The notes: generated by a model not told the origin, from the sequence alone. DNA of 64,000 bases from Aulostomus chinensis (GCA_037954235.1 JBBMOA010000004.1:10173101-10237100); one strand, 5' to 3'. Shown: positions 11,684-26,000, counted from the stretch's first letter. Translations and numbers: made by a program.

Positions 11684-11684
<1 letters not shown>
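11448..11684. other. Short non-coding spacer
   Basis: No recognisable feature between the hAT-like element and the GT array. Confidence 0.5.

Positions 11685-11721
<37 letters not shown>
11685..11721. repeat. (GT)18 microsatellite
   Basis: About 18 uninterrupted GT units. Confidence 0.97.
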
Positions 11722-11723
<2 letters not shown>

Positions 11724-12112
11724 GGTAGACGGAGTGATGGTGATGGCGATAGTTATGATAAATGTGCCGATGTGCCAGTCATTTCTGATGCGCCTGCTAG
11801 CCCGGGGCGAGGATGGGCTGATAAATTTAAGAGAGATTTCATCTGCAAACAAGGGAAACATCAGATCTCTGATTAGACCAACATGTCTGAAGGCTGCTCC
11901 GGCTTTGGAGGACTGAGATTCGGGATTTCTGCTTGGTTGACGTCTCTGTAGAGAAGAAGAAGGCGGCGGAGGAGAAGAGAGCGAGGAGAACGGGACGTTC
12001 TGCTGTTCTATGCGAGTGGGCGCTGGAGATCTCCTGTGTTTGATAAATGAAGACTGGAGTTGACACAGTCTCACTAACACTGCCTCTCTCTGTGGTAAGG
12101 TGGGGGCTGGGT

Positions 12113-12138
12113 GGTGTGTGTGTGTGTGTGTGTGTGTG
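12113..12138. repeat. (GT)13 microsatellite
   Basis: A short clean GT array followed directly by a GGAGGGGGG tract. Confidence 0.95.
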
Positions 12139-12272
12139 GAGGGGGGTGCACGTGGAATGTTTCTCTACCTGCATCGACAGGTTGCGAAGCTCTTTACCTG
12201 TCAGACCCGCAGGGCCGGGTCAGAGCTGGGTTTATGCGTCTGCACGGGGCTGTGTGTGGATGGATGGCGTGG

Positions 12273-12316
12273 CTGGGTGGGTCTGGGTTAGGGGTTGGGG
12301 GCGGTGGGGTGGGGGT
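12273..12316 (+). other. G-quadruplex-prone tract
   Basis: At least six runs of three or more G separated by loops of 1-4 bases (GGGTGGGTCTGGG, then GGGG, GGGGG, GGGG and GGGGG runs). This satisfies the usual G3+ N1-7 quadruplex pattern on the plus strand. Confidence 0.7.
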
Positions 12317-13400
12317 CCTCGTGTTTACTGTACATACAGCTGAAAGAATGCTTGTTATCGTGGGAATGTCGCTGGCGCTGCGAGCAAACGACACACTTCC
12401 TACCTGGAGCGGTTATTGAGCAACGCGCGACCCAGCACAGCTTTTACAAGTAGCAACACATTGCTGTGTCAGCGTATGTTAGCATTAGCTTCCAAAACCA
12501 ACATTCCTCTCAACATGGCTGTGACTGTTTGACAGGCTGGAAACAACCAGATGTCAAAGTGGGAGTTTTTCTTCTTCTTTTTTTCGTAAAGTGGCTGAGC
12601 AGGTGAAAGTAAGCCCGTCATCAGTTCCCCGTCAGCCCGCTAAGCTCCAGAAGTCAAATATGATGAACTGAACACTGCTGAGTCATGACTCGATGACGGC
12701 AGCGTCAGCACCTTTCAACGAAGTGAGAGGTGCAGGTTTTTAGCCCTGTAAGCCCGACGCGTCGCCGTTTGGCTCCAGAAAACAATGGGATGAAAGCAAA
12801 AGCCCAGAACACGTTGGGTTGGCGGAGAGCAGCCGTCTGGAAGGAGGAACGTCGGCGCTTGCCTCTCCAGACGTGGATGGACTTCCTTTCAGTTCTGGCA
12901 CCGCTGGCAGTGCTTCACGCTGGTGAGAAGCTAAAAGCTCGCCTGGGTTCTTGTTTCTGGAATACACGCACGTGTTCTTCTTCATTCTGTCATTTCTTCT
13001 CGGCGCGTCTTATTTTCTGGACATTTTATTTTGGGGTTTTGAACAGCGCTGAGAGCGCCCAGCACGCCGCCCGCATGGATGAGTCTGTCGCCGCGCTAAC
13101 ACAGTTTCCCTTTGGTGGAAAATAATCCTGTTGGCTTTGACCAGAGAAACAGGTGAAGACTAAAATGCTGGAGAAGTAGAAATTAGCTTTCTATTTCGGG
13201 TTCAGCCGCTCTGCGTTTTGGAGTGTTTCTCTTTCAGGGATAGTGTGTCGTTTGCTCTATGGAGGGCCTTGTTCCTGGGCCTGTATTGTTTTACCGGATC
13301 GCTCATTGTGCGACTCAGACAGAGCGGGGGGGTGGGGGTGGGGGTATACGGGGTGGCCTGGTGCCAGCAGTGGCTACACCGGCTGCCAGCCTCCCAACAG
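12317..13400. other. Non-coding, no gene recognised
   Basis: The 131-codon frame at 12730-13125 has no domain and no splice context, and is overlapped by an antisense frame. No supported gene. Confidence 0.55.
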
Positions 13401-13427
13401 GACACACACACACACACACACGCACGC
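13401..13427. repeat. (CA)n microsatellite, first of a pair
   Basis: About 10 CA units ending CGCACGCA. A second array lies 90 bp downstream. Confidence 0.95.
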
Positions 13428-13514
13428 AATCGAGAAGCCCCTGGATGTGAATGTCTGCTATGGATGGATCAGAACCATTCAGGCCCAACCAGGGCTCTGT
13501 TACACAGGCGTGCA

Positions 13515-13548
<34 letters not shown>
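13515..13548. repeat. (AC)17 microsatellite
   Basis: About 17 uninterrupted AC units in the same orientation as the array at 13401. Confidence 0.96.
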
Positions 13549-16500
13549 AGAGCGGTGGCTATGCTCACTGGAAGCCATCCTGATGCAGCACTTTGCTTTT
13601 CACCTAAGAAACTCGGCAGCCACGTCCTGGTCAGGCAGCGCGGCCCTCGAGGACTTGGTTCTCGCTCTCTGTAGAATTACTTCCGCTGTGCTTTAGATCT
13701 TTTAGCGTTTTTTTTTTCTTCAAATGACATAAAACATAAATAAATCCTGCACTCGTAAATAAAGAGGTTTTCTTTATTAATCTAATAAAAATGCAGGGTT
13801 TTGTCTTAAGTACAAGTTTGTTCTGGAATGAAACGACATCACACAAAAAAACAAAGGCAAAGCACGCGGTGGCGGTCGTGTGTCTGCGGTTTAGTTCGAT
13901 GCTAGCGTAACTTTAGCTTTGCGTGCTAGATTGGTAGCTTTATAGCAATGCGTTTCCACTTCTACAGTCGTAAAAGTGGTGTTAATTTGTTAAGATGATC
14001 AAAAATGCTCGCAATCTGTTGTTTTCCAGAGCACTGTTTTTTTTAATCAGTCACCCAAAGTCCGGTGGAACGATCCCACTGGCTTTGGTGGAGGGAACCC
14101 CGCAGGTGCTAACTTCCTGTTGGACTTCACCCTGACATGTATGAAGTTTTATCTTTTATCTGAAACGATGTCACGTGCCAGCACGGAGGTGAGGTGCACT
14201 GACAGCTTCCTGCAAGGGCTTTTGTTACGGGACGTCCACACAAACACGTGACGTCAAGGTGAGTGCACCGAGTGCGAATGCAGACACTTCAGCTCAGTTT
14301 AAGGCTGAGTGTCAGGTCTAGGAGTGGGTGGTCTGACTCATCCCAGCACACTTGCCAGCTTTTATTGGAATTAATAAAGATGTAATGATAGTCCTCACGA
14401 GACTGTCGACTACCCAGAACCTGGCAGCGCTCCAGAGGGAATTACTTCCTCTGACAAATTATTGTCGAATTACAGGCAGCGATCTGTCCGTCTCCCCTCA
14501 TTTTCTACCGTCTTTATTTTCCAAATGACTTTGATCTGTCAGTCATATCTGCTTTATGATTATTTTCTTAAGATGTCTGCATCATTATCATGAAACCAGA
14601 TGATGATTAGATTCTGCAACTGAAACCATGAAAGTGTCTCGTATTTCTTTTCTTGGATTTCCCACTTTCTTCTCTCCCTCTCTCTCCCTCTCTCTCTCCG
14701 TATCTGCAGCTTCAAGGTTCAAGTTTATGGAGGTAACACAACTCTCCTTATGAACCCAACTACAAATACATCTGACGAGACGCAGCCCAGCTCTCAGGAG
14801 AGGACGGCCTGAAGCAGGGCAGCATTTCCTCTGCTTTTTTGCTGATGCGTGGATGTATGGAACAACCTGTTCTGGTGGCGATACAGACTGGAATAGCTGG
14901 TCCACCTCGGTGGTGCTAAATCTGCTTCATGTAAACGACTTTGGGCTTGTTTTCCTGTAAAGCTGCTTACAAATCACAGGTTTTTTTGTGCTTGTTTCAG
15001 AAGCGTAGTTGCTCCTTTGAGCCTGTTCCCTGCCTCTCACCACACCCTCCATGCACACAGAAAACCTTACAATAAATACACACATTTAAAAGTTTTGTTA
15101 CATCCACAATCTTATCCCTCTGTACATTAAGGTGACTGTAAATGAGTAGGATAAATTAGTGGAATGGATTTCTTTTGCGATGATGTCATCGAACATTGCG
15201 TTCACGCCGCGGAGAGATTTTCGCCTGGAAGAGCATCCACAAGGCGACATGGCCGACCCAGAAAGCTCTTGCTGCCGTCGGTTTACAGAAAAGTGGTAAG
15301 AAATGAAAGGAAACGCAGCTCAGCCGACCAGTACTACTGCAGTACAACAATGTCTGTCAGTCACAACGCCGACCGTTAGCTCGTCAGAAGGCCAGCTAAA
15401 CTAGCGACGCAACAAAGTTCAACTTGGAGCGGTGAAACGTTTGACGTCACGATCACCTCCAGGAGCGACCCGAGTGAGCAAAGAGGACACTTCTTCACAT
15501 TTGGAGCGCGTAAACCTGACGCTGGCGCAAACGTAGGCGGCTTCCTTCAGCTCCTAACGTGGAGTATTCCAAGTTGGACGGGCGTTTGGCGTGTCCTCCC
15601 ACCTCCGAGATTGGTTTATTCCCACCGGTGGAATTCCCGACAGTCAAAACTGTTGTACGTTACAAGTTCGAAGCACACTTCAGTTGAATTTGTGCATTGA
15701 GAGGAATTGGCCAGGTTACAATGTTTGCATTGTCTGTAATTTCCTGTGCACATGATGACACCAACAATTCCTTCTTCATGAACTTGGGTGTCTTTACATC
15801 TCTGTTGGTGGTAAACTGCAGCAGCAATGAGGAAATCTGTTGACTAATGCCTCGGAACAGGGTGAATGGTTTCTGAGCGGGACAATAAACACGTGGAACG
15901 CTTGCACAATAACAGATGTGTAAATCCACGCTCCAGGGCAGTGAGGAGGTGCTATGGCAGCTTGGCAGCCTTCTGCATGTCTCATCTTTCTCTCTCTTCA
16001 TGGTACGGCTGCTAGATGAGCCTGAACTGAGAACAAAACCTCCTTGTGCGAGAGTTGGAGGGTGTTGTGGGATCGCACAGGAAAAGTTCTTAAGTGGATT
16101 GTTGTGGGATGTGTTGTGAAAATGATCTCACGTCTGGAGATCCGTGTCGTCTTTGTGGACTCTTTTCTCTGGAAGCGGACGTATCATTCTGCGTGAGCCA
16201 GCCGGGGTCAGGACCTCAGAAGACGAAGATGCGGGAGTGGTGAGAAAACCTTCAGTTGCCCACCTCCTCAACCCCGCCTCCGAGCACAGACTTCCTCATC
16301 GCACGAGGTGGTCGACCGAGTCACTGTTTTCTCCCGTCGGAATTTCTGGCGTTGCGAGAAGGCGCCGAGGCGCACAGCCTTCTCCTGATCGCAGCGACGG
16401 CCATTTAACACGCCTGCACAAAAAACACCAAATCAAAGAACCAGAAGGGACAGCGGCTTGTTTCCAGCAAAACAGAAAAGTGTTCTTCTCAACCAGGGGA

Positions 16501-18597
16501 AGGATATTAGAGGTCTTATTTCTGAAATAGAGACAGGAAATGACAGCAGCTCTGCACCGGCGGTCGACATCCTCATGTCCTGACACTTTCACGAGTTTTC
16601 TCTCTGTAAAGTGTCGTGTCAACACTCTTCGACGCGTCCTTTTCTTTCTCAGATTTTCGGAGCAGTTGCATAAATCAGAAGCCAGAATTCCAAACTCAAA
16701 AGTATTGACTTCGCATGCAGTCGAAACCTGACAGATGAAAGCGATGGAGAATTTGTTGTTCTCAAGTAAACATGTCCCAAAAAGCCAAGCTATTCATTTG
16801 AGCAGCTGCTGACCAACCTCAAGTCTTTTTCCTGATCCGTCCCCTTCGTGCTCTGATGTTATTTTAAGTTGAGGTTTTCTACGCTGTGACACGGCGGCCA
16901 GGCCGCTACGCCAGAGCGGCTAATTACAGGTGTGGGTGTTGAAGTGGCTGGTTTGGGTTTCTCTGTGCGCGTCTCTAAGCCAGGGATCAGGTGGATACCT
17001 TAGCGCTCTTGTTGCCTTTCATTCTTCGGTAATCCCACAGACCTCCACGCCAGACCCAGACCCCCCCCCCCCCCCCCTTCAGAGTGTGTGAACACGCAGA
17101 AGTTTTATCTCTCAATATTAATAACAAAGATCTTAACGTTTCTGTCTAGAAGTCCAAGAGTAGTGTGCTGGGTGGATGAGTTCATTCATCAGTAAAACAG
17201 AAACAAAAATGTCCGACGTCTTCGCGGAGAATCAGCAGTTCCCTTCGTGTGAACAGGAAGAGACTGAACTTCCCAGTGTTCTTGGTAAAATTCATGGTTT
17301 TGTTGCTCTTGAAAATGCTCCGTCATGAACGTCCCGACGTGAAATAATCCCCTTTTTCCTTTGCACTTTCATGAAAATTTCCAATCAAACTTGCAATTAG
17401 AGCCGTTCTCCAGAAGCAGCAGGGTAGCGCTGGGAAAGCCACCCTTCAGTCTCGGTGAGCGATGAACTTAATTAAGCTCCTGGAACTGAATTTTATTTCA
17501 GATAAGAAAATGCAAGACAGGTGCACTTCGTCTGAGTCACGACAGCTGGGAGGCAGCGTTTCAAACATTTACAGAAAATGACTTCAGTCGCTTCCTCGTG
17601 CCGACACATCAGCTAAGAGGTGCTAGTGGTGAGATTTGTGAGCCGACTGTTAAACGCCGCCATCAAAGATCTGGCGTCAGATTCATCAAACGGTAGAAAG
17701 ACGTCGGTCATCTGTCACCTGCGCTTCTGCGTCGGAGCGCGTCGGCGTTTCATTGTCACCTCTGGAGACTCCTTTCTCACCTGTGTTGAGTCCTTCAGGT
17801 TCCACAGTGGCGTTCTAGCGCAGGAGGACCAGGATGCAGATGAAGCCAGAAACAAAGACGGAGGCTCAAACAAACGGCCGACCAGAGAATCAAAGGGTCT
17901 GCTGGGATCCATAAATGTGATCCTGAGTGATCTGGTCAGGAGTGGGAATGAGATCTGATCCTCATCCAGAGGTGGTCTGGACCATCTGATGGACTGCTCC
18001 TCCAGGTGGAGGGACCACATCTCGTTCCAACAAAGATATCCAGATGGGACGTTTTGTGTGGTCGGAGAAACATCGGAATCTGTTGCTTGGAATCGACAGA
18101 TTTAACTTTTATTTGTAGGAAGAGCAATGAGGTGATCCACAAGACTTTACTGCAGGTGCACTTCAGGTGATCAGACGTCGACAGGGGCGTCAGTCACGCA
18201 AATGCATGTTGGGCTCATGCGCCAGTGTTTCCTGACCCCCCCACCAGGAGGTTCTGTCTCAAACCCGGACCTCCGGCACGGCGCCGTCTGGAGACGCCAT
18301 CCCCGTCTGGTGTGGGACTCCCCTCAGTGGCTGCGAACAGCGCTTCCCTGCATACGCGTGCGATGATGAGTCTACCTAACAGCGCTCGTCAGGATGAATC
18401 AGTCGACGTCAGTCTGCTCTTCATCACTTTTTACTGAAAGGCCTGCGGTGTCAGCTTCCATACACAATACCCAAGCTAGCTGGCTCGCCGCGGTGTAACA
18501 CAACACAGCCGGGTCATACAAGCCTCCGCCACTCTAATAATATGCATCTAATGGATATAATTTATTAACAGGCCCAGACTGAAGAAGGCCTCACTCC

Positions 18598-18599
<2 letters not shown>
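13549..18599. other. Non-coding, 5 kb without gene
   Basis: No supported gene. It holds a CT-rich tract (14670-14700), a 17-base C run (17061-17077) and a segment at 14046-14099 that resembles the right end of the window. A patch at 17900-18030 is full of repeated GATCTG/CCTCATCC/GGTGG words and may be an old interspersed repeat, which I cannot name. An AT-rich microsatellite-free patch lies at 18520-18598. Confidence 0.55.

Positions 18600-18647
<48 letters not shown>
18600..18647. repeat. (TG)24 microsatellite
   Basis: About 23-24 uninterrupted TG units. Confidence 0.98.
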
Positions 18648-18834
18648 TGGGTAGAAAAGAGAAAGGTCTCCTCTCGGATGACTGTTTGTTTGTGCCGGCT
18701 AATCTCAAAGGTGGATTTTTAACCATTGTGGAGGGGTCTTTGTGTTCAATTTAGAGAGAGAGAGAGGGAAAAAAATACTCAATGTAAATGAATGGGGGAT
18801 CAGGGTCACCCCCCCTCACTCCCTCCCTCCCCCC

Positions 18835-18870
18835 CGTGTGCGTGTGTGCGTGTGTGTGTGTGTGTGTGTG
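18835..18870. repeat. (GT)n with GCGTGT interruptions
   Basis: GT array with GCGTGTGC interruptions after a C-rich stretch. A further clean GT array lies at 18967-18989. Confidence 0.94.
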
Positions 18871-18989
18871 AGAATCTAGTTCAGCCATCTTAATCCAGCA
18901 CCCAGACTCTTGGCTCCTTGGCTCATCAAAGTGAGAGGCCAGCAGTAGCTAGCCCAGATTTAATCTTGTGTGTGTGTGTGTGTGTGTGT

Positions 18990-21900
18990 CAGGGAGCTAT
19001 GCATTGTGCCCCCCTTCATACGCTCAAGGGCTTTGCAGCGTGATAGCGGGGCTGAGCTAACGCTAGCATCATTTCTATCATTTGGTCAACATTGGCGTGG
19101 GAGAGATCCATTGTTGCGTCGCTCACACACTCGCCTGCTGCGTGATGCTCCGAGCTGTCAACTGCAGATAAACCTGAGTTTGCACCTCTCAGCGAGAGCA
19201 AACACACCCAGGTTTGCGTCGGATAAGTGGCCCGGGAGCTCGGAGAGTTTGTTTTTCTAAGTGTAACCACTGGAGATACTGATGGAGAAAATGGAGTGTG
19301 TGGAGAGTCGGCAGCATCAGTGTGTGAAGGCCAATAGTGATGCTTCACAGATAGATGTTAATACTGACCATTTTATAAAAGTTACTTTCACTGGAAAGGA
19401 ATTGTCCAGTTGCATGCATGAGTAAAATACAGTAATTTACTGCTAATTAACAATCAAAAGTGTCCGAAGTGCATCATCGTGCAGTATTTTTGTCATTCAG
19501 GGACGAGGAAATTGACTTCACCTCATTTTGCGGTGTATAAAAGTTTTGTTTTCATGCGAGCTCTGTAAAATGTATTTTTTAACATGCTAGTAATCAGTTA
19601 AGACTGAATTGGACCTCAACAGCAGCAAGTGCAGATTTCAGTGGCAGTAAAAATGACGGTTTCACAGTCATAAATGCTCCGCCACCTGCTAGTTGGTTCT
19701 TTTTGTCTGGCAGGAAAAGTCCTGTACGATTTTCGTCACTGGTTTGGATTTCATGATTAAAAAACAATTTAGTCATCAATAATAAACAGGCATTTATTTT
19801 AAGCACTTTTAGAATGTCACAAAGTTTTTTTTTGTTGTTTTTTTTACAGAGTGAAAATCAAAATTTACTGCCGTGGATATTCAGACACGTATCTGAAGAT
19901 CAGAGCTCTGGTTTCACGCCCGTACAAGTGGGATTTATCACAGCTGGACAGTTCACCGGCGGACGGCTTCCTTCCTCCGTAGCACCGTGTTAAAAAGTTG
20001 CGACTTGCAACCGTCTTTGCTCGATGTTTTCCAACACACGTTGCATAATTACACTGGAAAAAATGAAACAAAAAAGAAACACGAAACCTCCTGGGGACTC
20101 TGACGGTTGCAGGTGTTGTGATGCAGGACTGGAAACGTGGCCGCCCGTATCAACCCTTGGGCCGTGCCAGGTTGGTGCCGAGGTGCAGAACTTGATATTA
20201 AATTCCTTCCACGAACCTGACAGACGGCTGTAAATCAGAGCATGAAAGGAAAATGAATCTCTTGCTCTACCTTTGTCTGCGTAGATTCTCCTCTCCACAA
20301 CGTTAATGTCTTCTGGGCTGTTTTGTGTCCGGGCAGTGGCAAGGTCACTGGAGGTGAAACCATTTTACTGTCTCCATTTTTACTTTTTTAAAAAAATGGT
20401 TTTATTTTGGGTTAGATTATGGGTGGATTCACTCTCTGACGGACGCTTTCATCCTCTCTCTCGCTCTTTCTCTCTTTGTATAATTACGTCGAGATGATTC
20501 AGACTCAAACGCACTTTCTTCATTTCCCAGCATTCCCGTAGGTGTTATTTACCCATGTGTCTGAAGTCCGATCGGCGAGGCTTCTCACCTCATTAAGACG
20601 CAGGCTAAAGGGGTTGAGGTCTGATGAACATTTCCAGGGAGGAGAGTTCACGTTTCCTCACCGCCGTATCTGCAGCACACAGTTTTTCCCTTTTCCTCTG
20701 TTGAGGCAAACGAGAGAAAACTTATGTAACTTTCCCTCTCGGAGACGCTCAGGAGTTGATGCTGCGTGGGTGAGGAGGTTATTGTGGTGGACGCACGTCA
20801 TCTTTATGGTAGGATTATTTGAGCAGGGCCACACGACTGGAACAGAGATGTCGGCTTTCAGCGCCCCATCAGGTATCAGCGCTAAATCAGTGTGGTTGAA
20901 TATTTATGACAGTATTTCTACGAATGGACATCTTAACCTTCGCGTGCACACAAGGAACGAGTCCAGATGTGTGCACGCAGGACAGCAGAGAGACGAGCAG
21001 ATGTTATCATTCAAGGGGAGAAAAATTCGTCATTTTTGCGAAGAGTAAAAAATAAAAGTAAAAAAAAAAAAAAAAACAGCATTAGGATGTAGGGAAATGA
21101 TAATCAGTATTAATATTTTGTTTTTTTTCTGTCAGGATAACCCAAAAGGTTGTGGATCAGTTTTGGTCGCATTGTCACGGTGGGGGACGCGCGGCCTCTG
21201 AGGTCCCCTCTCCTGGTTTTGTACCTGACAGAGGCCTGGTTACCCAGGACAAGCAAAAGGCCACTAATGCCCACAAAAACATGGAAAGCTCCTCCCGTTC
21301 GTTTGGTGTTTTGGTTAATTATTTGACACAAGAACGTTGCCAAACTTAATTTACGACAGGCTGCGGAGGGTACGCTAGCAAAAACAAGCTAACGGGCTGC
21401 GAGCTAGCTTAAAAACACACTTTATTTCCCTAAAGGAATGTAGAAGACCGACAATCCAAAACATGAAAGGGACCCGTTACAAAATGATATTCATTAAGAA
21501 GCACTGTTGAGGATGGAGGGAAAGAACACAAGGAAACTAAACACCACAAATACTGAATGTGAAATACCCAAGTAGTTCTGATCATTTTCAGGAGAAAAAT
21601 GTGTTGAGGTGAGAGGATGAGAGCTGAAGTTGTGACGGCCTCATCATTTATGGTAAATAACCCGCAGCAGAATTGGTGTAGTATTAAATTAGGTCGCTGC
21701 AGTTGCCGTCATGACGTGAGGGATGCGAGCAGGATGTGGAAGGTTGCCAGGGAGTCTATAAGTAGCTGTTTGCTCCACCAGTTTATTCAGGCTGAAGATG
21801 TTTACATTTTGATGACTCTGCACCATCGAGGGCATTCTGCATTACCTAAGAACAGGTTCTGTTTGCTCTGTAACCATGGACACGCGCAAAACAGTCCCTG

Positions 21901-22818
21901 TTTGACTGTTGTCACTGAAAAGAAGATTTTGTGTACTGATGAAAAACAATGACTTTATCAGAGGTTTGTGTTTTTATTCCAGGGGTGTTTCAAGATCAGT
22001 GTCATGAAGGAATTCCCAAAGTAAACACTAAATAAGCCAATGAACACCATGTTTTCATATTCGACTTTTGAACGCAGTCGTTAGCATTCCAAAGCTAACG
22101 TTATGCTATGAACAAACCATGTCACGGATGCATGAAGCTGTGTTGCTTACCTGTGTATTTTTTGCCATCAAACAAGTTAAAATATTTTGTGTGAGCGACA
22201 GATTTTACTTTGACATATTAAGGTGAAACAAATCTAACTTATTCCCAGGTTTTAGGACTCATCCTAGATTTGTGGCCCCGCTGATCCTGGGACAGCGGTT
22301 TGGCCCCTGTCCCGTCTCATCGGGCTTGTGTCAGATAATTCCCACAGTTTGTCCCTTCTGTCCTTTTGTTCCCGCTCATTTTCTCTCCATATCTGTGACT
22401 GATGACACTCATGTCCGTCCTTATCGTAAAGCCCAGGTTGTTTTTTTTAATTTAATTAGTGGAGGCAGGGACACAAAGGAGGCCTGTTGTTATCTGCGAT
22501 GCCCACCTCCATGATTCCAACTGTTTTTAAAAGGGTCATTCTCCTCATCATCTAACCTGTTGTCCCAATCTCTCCTCTTTCTCCAGAGAACCATTCGGGG
22601 GTCCTGGTTCCCAGCGTCCTGGACTCTCTCAGGAGACCAATACCAACCAATACCAAACTGATGGGCAGATAGCGTCACGGCTCGGCTGCGGGAGTGCAGG
22701 ACAGGAGGGGGCGGAGGGGGAGACCAGTTGAGTTAATGACACTGAATTAAGTGCCAGAAAAGGGAGGGTAAAGGGGAGTGAAAGGGGTTTTGATGAGAGA
22801 TAGTTAACATTTTTTAAG
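18990..22818. other. Non-coding, no gene recognised
   Basis: Holds an A17 run near 21060 and several A- and T-rich tracts. The 168-codon frame at 20542-21048 has no domain. No supported gene. Confidence 0.55.
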
Positions 22819-22852
22819 TGTGTGTGTGTGTGTGTGTGTGTGTGGGGGGGGG
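22819..22852. repeat. (GT)13 followed by G8
   Basis: A GT array running straight into an eight-base G run. Confidence 0.95.
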
Positions 22853-22970
22853 CTTAGTCCTCATACCAGTGGAGGTTGGTGTTTACCCACTCAGGCTGCA
22901 GAGGGCTCGCACTCTGACCCCCATAATAAGTAACCTTGACATAGGATCAACATCAATAATGCCATAAAGA

Positions 22971-22973
<3 letters not shown>

Positions 22974-23026
<53 letters not shown>
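22974..23026. repeat. (GT)26 microsatellite
   Basis: About 26 GT units, uninterrupted. Confidence 0.98.
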
Positions 23027-23027
<1 letters not shown>

Positions 23028-26000
23028 GGGAACAGCCAAATTTAAGGCTTTTAAGGCCAGTCGCTTACTGACAGGAATTGAATTTAACACCCAAACTAAA
23101 CTCTGAATAGCTGCCAAAAACAATCCATTTGCTGAAAGTCAAGTCTGCTAAGGAAGAAGGACTCTTGGAAATTCTGTGTGGAGTTTTTTTCTCCTCATAT
23201 TTTAAAGGTCGTGGTCATAAGCGAACAATAAGAGAAGCTTTTGCTGCCTGTATTTTCCTCCAAATTTTGCCCACTGTTAGCCTAATGCTAAGCTTGTGAT
23301 GCACCTAATTAATCAGAGTCTTGTCCTCTGACTCATCGATGGAGTCACTGCCTCAACTTTGACTTGCGAGAATGATGGCGAGAGGTTCTGTTTCCTCGTC
23401 CTCTGCGGGACACGAGGAAACAGAGAGCGGTGAATCAGACGGCGAGGACGCGGTCAGCCAGGCGATAGCCTCTCTTGGGATATCACAAGCATCGCTGGTA
23501 CATAAATAATCTTGAGATTCCTTTTATGTATGACAGATGAAAGCTTCAGATCCCCACTTCCTCGCCGTAAATAAGTAGGTCACCTCTACAAGTCATTAGC
23601 CTCATCAGTTTCCATTACATATTCATGAAGGGAAATGAGTTTACAAGTGGATCACCCCCCCTCACCCCTTAGCAGTACACATGAAAGCCCGGGCATAAAC
23701 GGGCATTCTCGACGCCGGTTGATTGTGCATCTCCCCTGTGGTCCTGGTTTGTATCAGAGAGCATTCAGAGCTCCCAGAGGACTGCCTCCTTTGTCGGAGC
23801 TCGGAGGAGTTAAATCGTATATAAAACAAATTAATTGCCCCTGTTAGATCACTCAAGCACTCACCCAGGGGAACATGTGCTTATCACACACCCAGGACCG
23901 CACATACACTGCCTGCTCTTAGCGTTCCTGTGCTTGCCAGCCTCAGCCCCTCGGTAGGGTTGGGGTGGGGTAACTCCCTCTCCATCTGTTGGTCTCCTCA
24001 GAGTCCTGACTCCTGCGTTAATTACCAGCTCCCGCCCCTCCCGGTCCCTACCTATCCCATCTTTGCTCTCCATCTGTCCCACCCAGCACAAACGTGCCTG
24101 ATAGGGACCCGTCATCTGCTTTATGGGGCCAATCCCGGGTGCTTCTTTCAGCAGAGTACAGTGGTGGCGAGGGATTTTACAGCCCAGTAGGCCTGCTCTT
24201 CATTCAGTGTGGTTCTCTACTGTAGAGGTCACTCTGATTGCAACCTTTATGGCTAACGCTAACGGCTGTCACGGCAGACAGCACAGCAGGCCTGCCGGCT
24301 GCCATTTACGACCCAAAGTGTGTGTTTGGATTGAAGTGCGTGTGTGAGGGCCGGTCCTGGGGAGGCCGCTGAGGTGTTTATTGCCTTGTAAGAGTGTGTG
24401 GTTAACAGGATTAGGCGAGTATTATGTGTCGATGTGTGGGGAAGCGGGGCTGAGTGCCGTTATGAGGAGGTTTCGTGCCCGAGAAAAATCACCTGTTTTT
24501 TTTTTTTACTTGTTTTCTTGACGGCCGTCGTGACTGTCGACTTCTGCTCGTTTCCTGTTCGCAACCATAAATCATTTCAACCGGGTCCAACTTTCCTGTC
24601 ACCGAACCAACTCTTTCTGTGCCTAAATTTAACCGGATGTCAGCCATCGCAGTGACACCTCATTGTAAGGAAGCGTGGATGAGATCTCAATATCTGAGGG
24701 AACCAAGAAGTTTCTTTAGCAAGGACTTGTTGGTGTACGAGTACTTTCGCGCGTCTCTAGACACAGTATTACTGTGGGCACTTTACATTTCTGAAATTAC
24801 GCCGCTTTTTGGAGAAGAGTTTGACGAGGCTTAAAATAATGTTGAGAAAATGTATCCTGCAATAAAATGCAGCCAGATATACCTCAGTTTCAAAATTGAG
24901 AGTAAAAATATTCTGTAAAAATGTCGTAAATATACGGTTTTATTACTTTGCTCTCTGCAAGAAAACGTCGAATTAACGGGCCGATTATTTCACCGTCCAA
25001 CACATAAAATATTTGGCTATTTCAAGTCAGGGAACCGTTGTTTTTACTATTGAACTATTCATAAACTACTTTATCATACCTTTATAATTTGGCATTGCCA
25101 TTTTTTCCTTTCTGCTTCTGTCACATGATGTGTTTGAGTTTCTTTTGGATGCGCGTTTGCCTCCCCAAATTTCGCTCTAATCTTCCATCTTTGCAGTGAA
25201 CGGATTAAAACCGTTCCTGTGAATGAGAGGAAAAAGCCAAAGCAGTCCAAGGAAGCCAGTCCATGAATGTGTGCGAGTGGTGAAGAAGCTGAGCGAAGTG
25301 TTCTGACTGGTTTGTACTCGTCACACCGCACCACCTGGGCACACTTGGGATTTGGGCTTTGAGTCTAACAATTTAATTCCGTTTCTCCTCTCTGTTTCAG
25401 GAATAAACAAATCAAGATTTTGTGTTCAAACCCTCCATGCAGCGCGGCGTGCAGCCGACGCCGGGTCTGAGAGGCGTTGCATCCTCGCCGGCTTCTTGGC
25501 AGCGAGTGTGTGTGGAGTGTGTGTGGAGTGTGTGTGGAGTGTCATTTACCTCCTCCTGTGGTTCTGTGTCGCGCTGCCCTCTCATCTGTCTCTGGGGTCG
25601 AGTGGACCTCCAGCAGCACAATAAAACCAAATTGGCAATTTGTTTTCTGTGGCTGGGACTGAGCAGGGGGCCCCGCCGCCAACCACCAGCCCATACAGAG
25701 CCATCAGGGGGAGGCAAACACACCGCCATCATGTTCATTTAGCCCCTGTAGTTTTATTCCAGCTCCATTGTCTGGCTGATTGACTTGTTGACCTGCTGAA
25801 TCAGGTACAGAGCACTGAGAAAACCCCTGCAGATCCTTATCTCCACTGGAGGAATTCGCTGCAAAAACTGGACGAAGGCAGGAGAAAAAATAGGTTTTAA
25901 TTCATGAGTTGCCTCCCGTGTAACGAATATCTTTACAGGTGTGAAAATATGAGAAAGATGCCGGCAAAAGTCTTTCAGAGGCCTTTTAAAACGAGCCGGA

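Noticed and set aside
20542..21048. 168-codon plus-strand open frame
   Set aside because: No motif, no plausible splice sites or start context. It includes AT-rich 3-prime sequence.
25383..25625. Possible exon after a pyrimidine tract and CAG
   Set aside because: The following frame is not recognisable, runs into a TGTGTGGAG repeat, and has no good donor.
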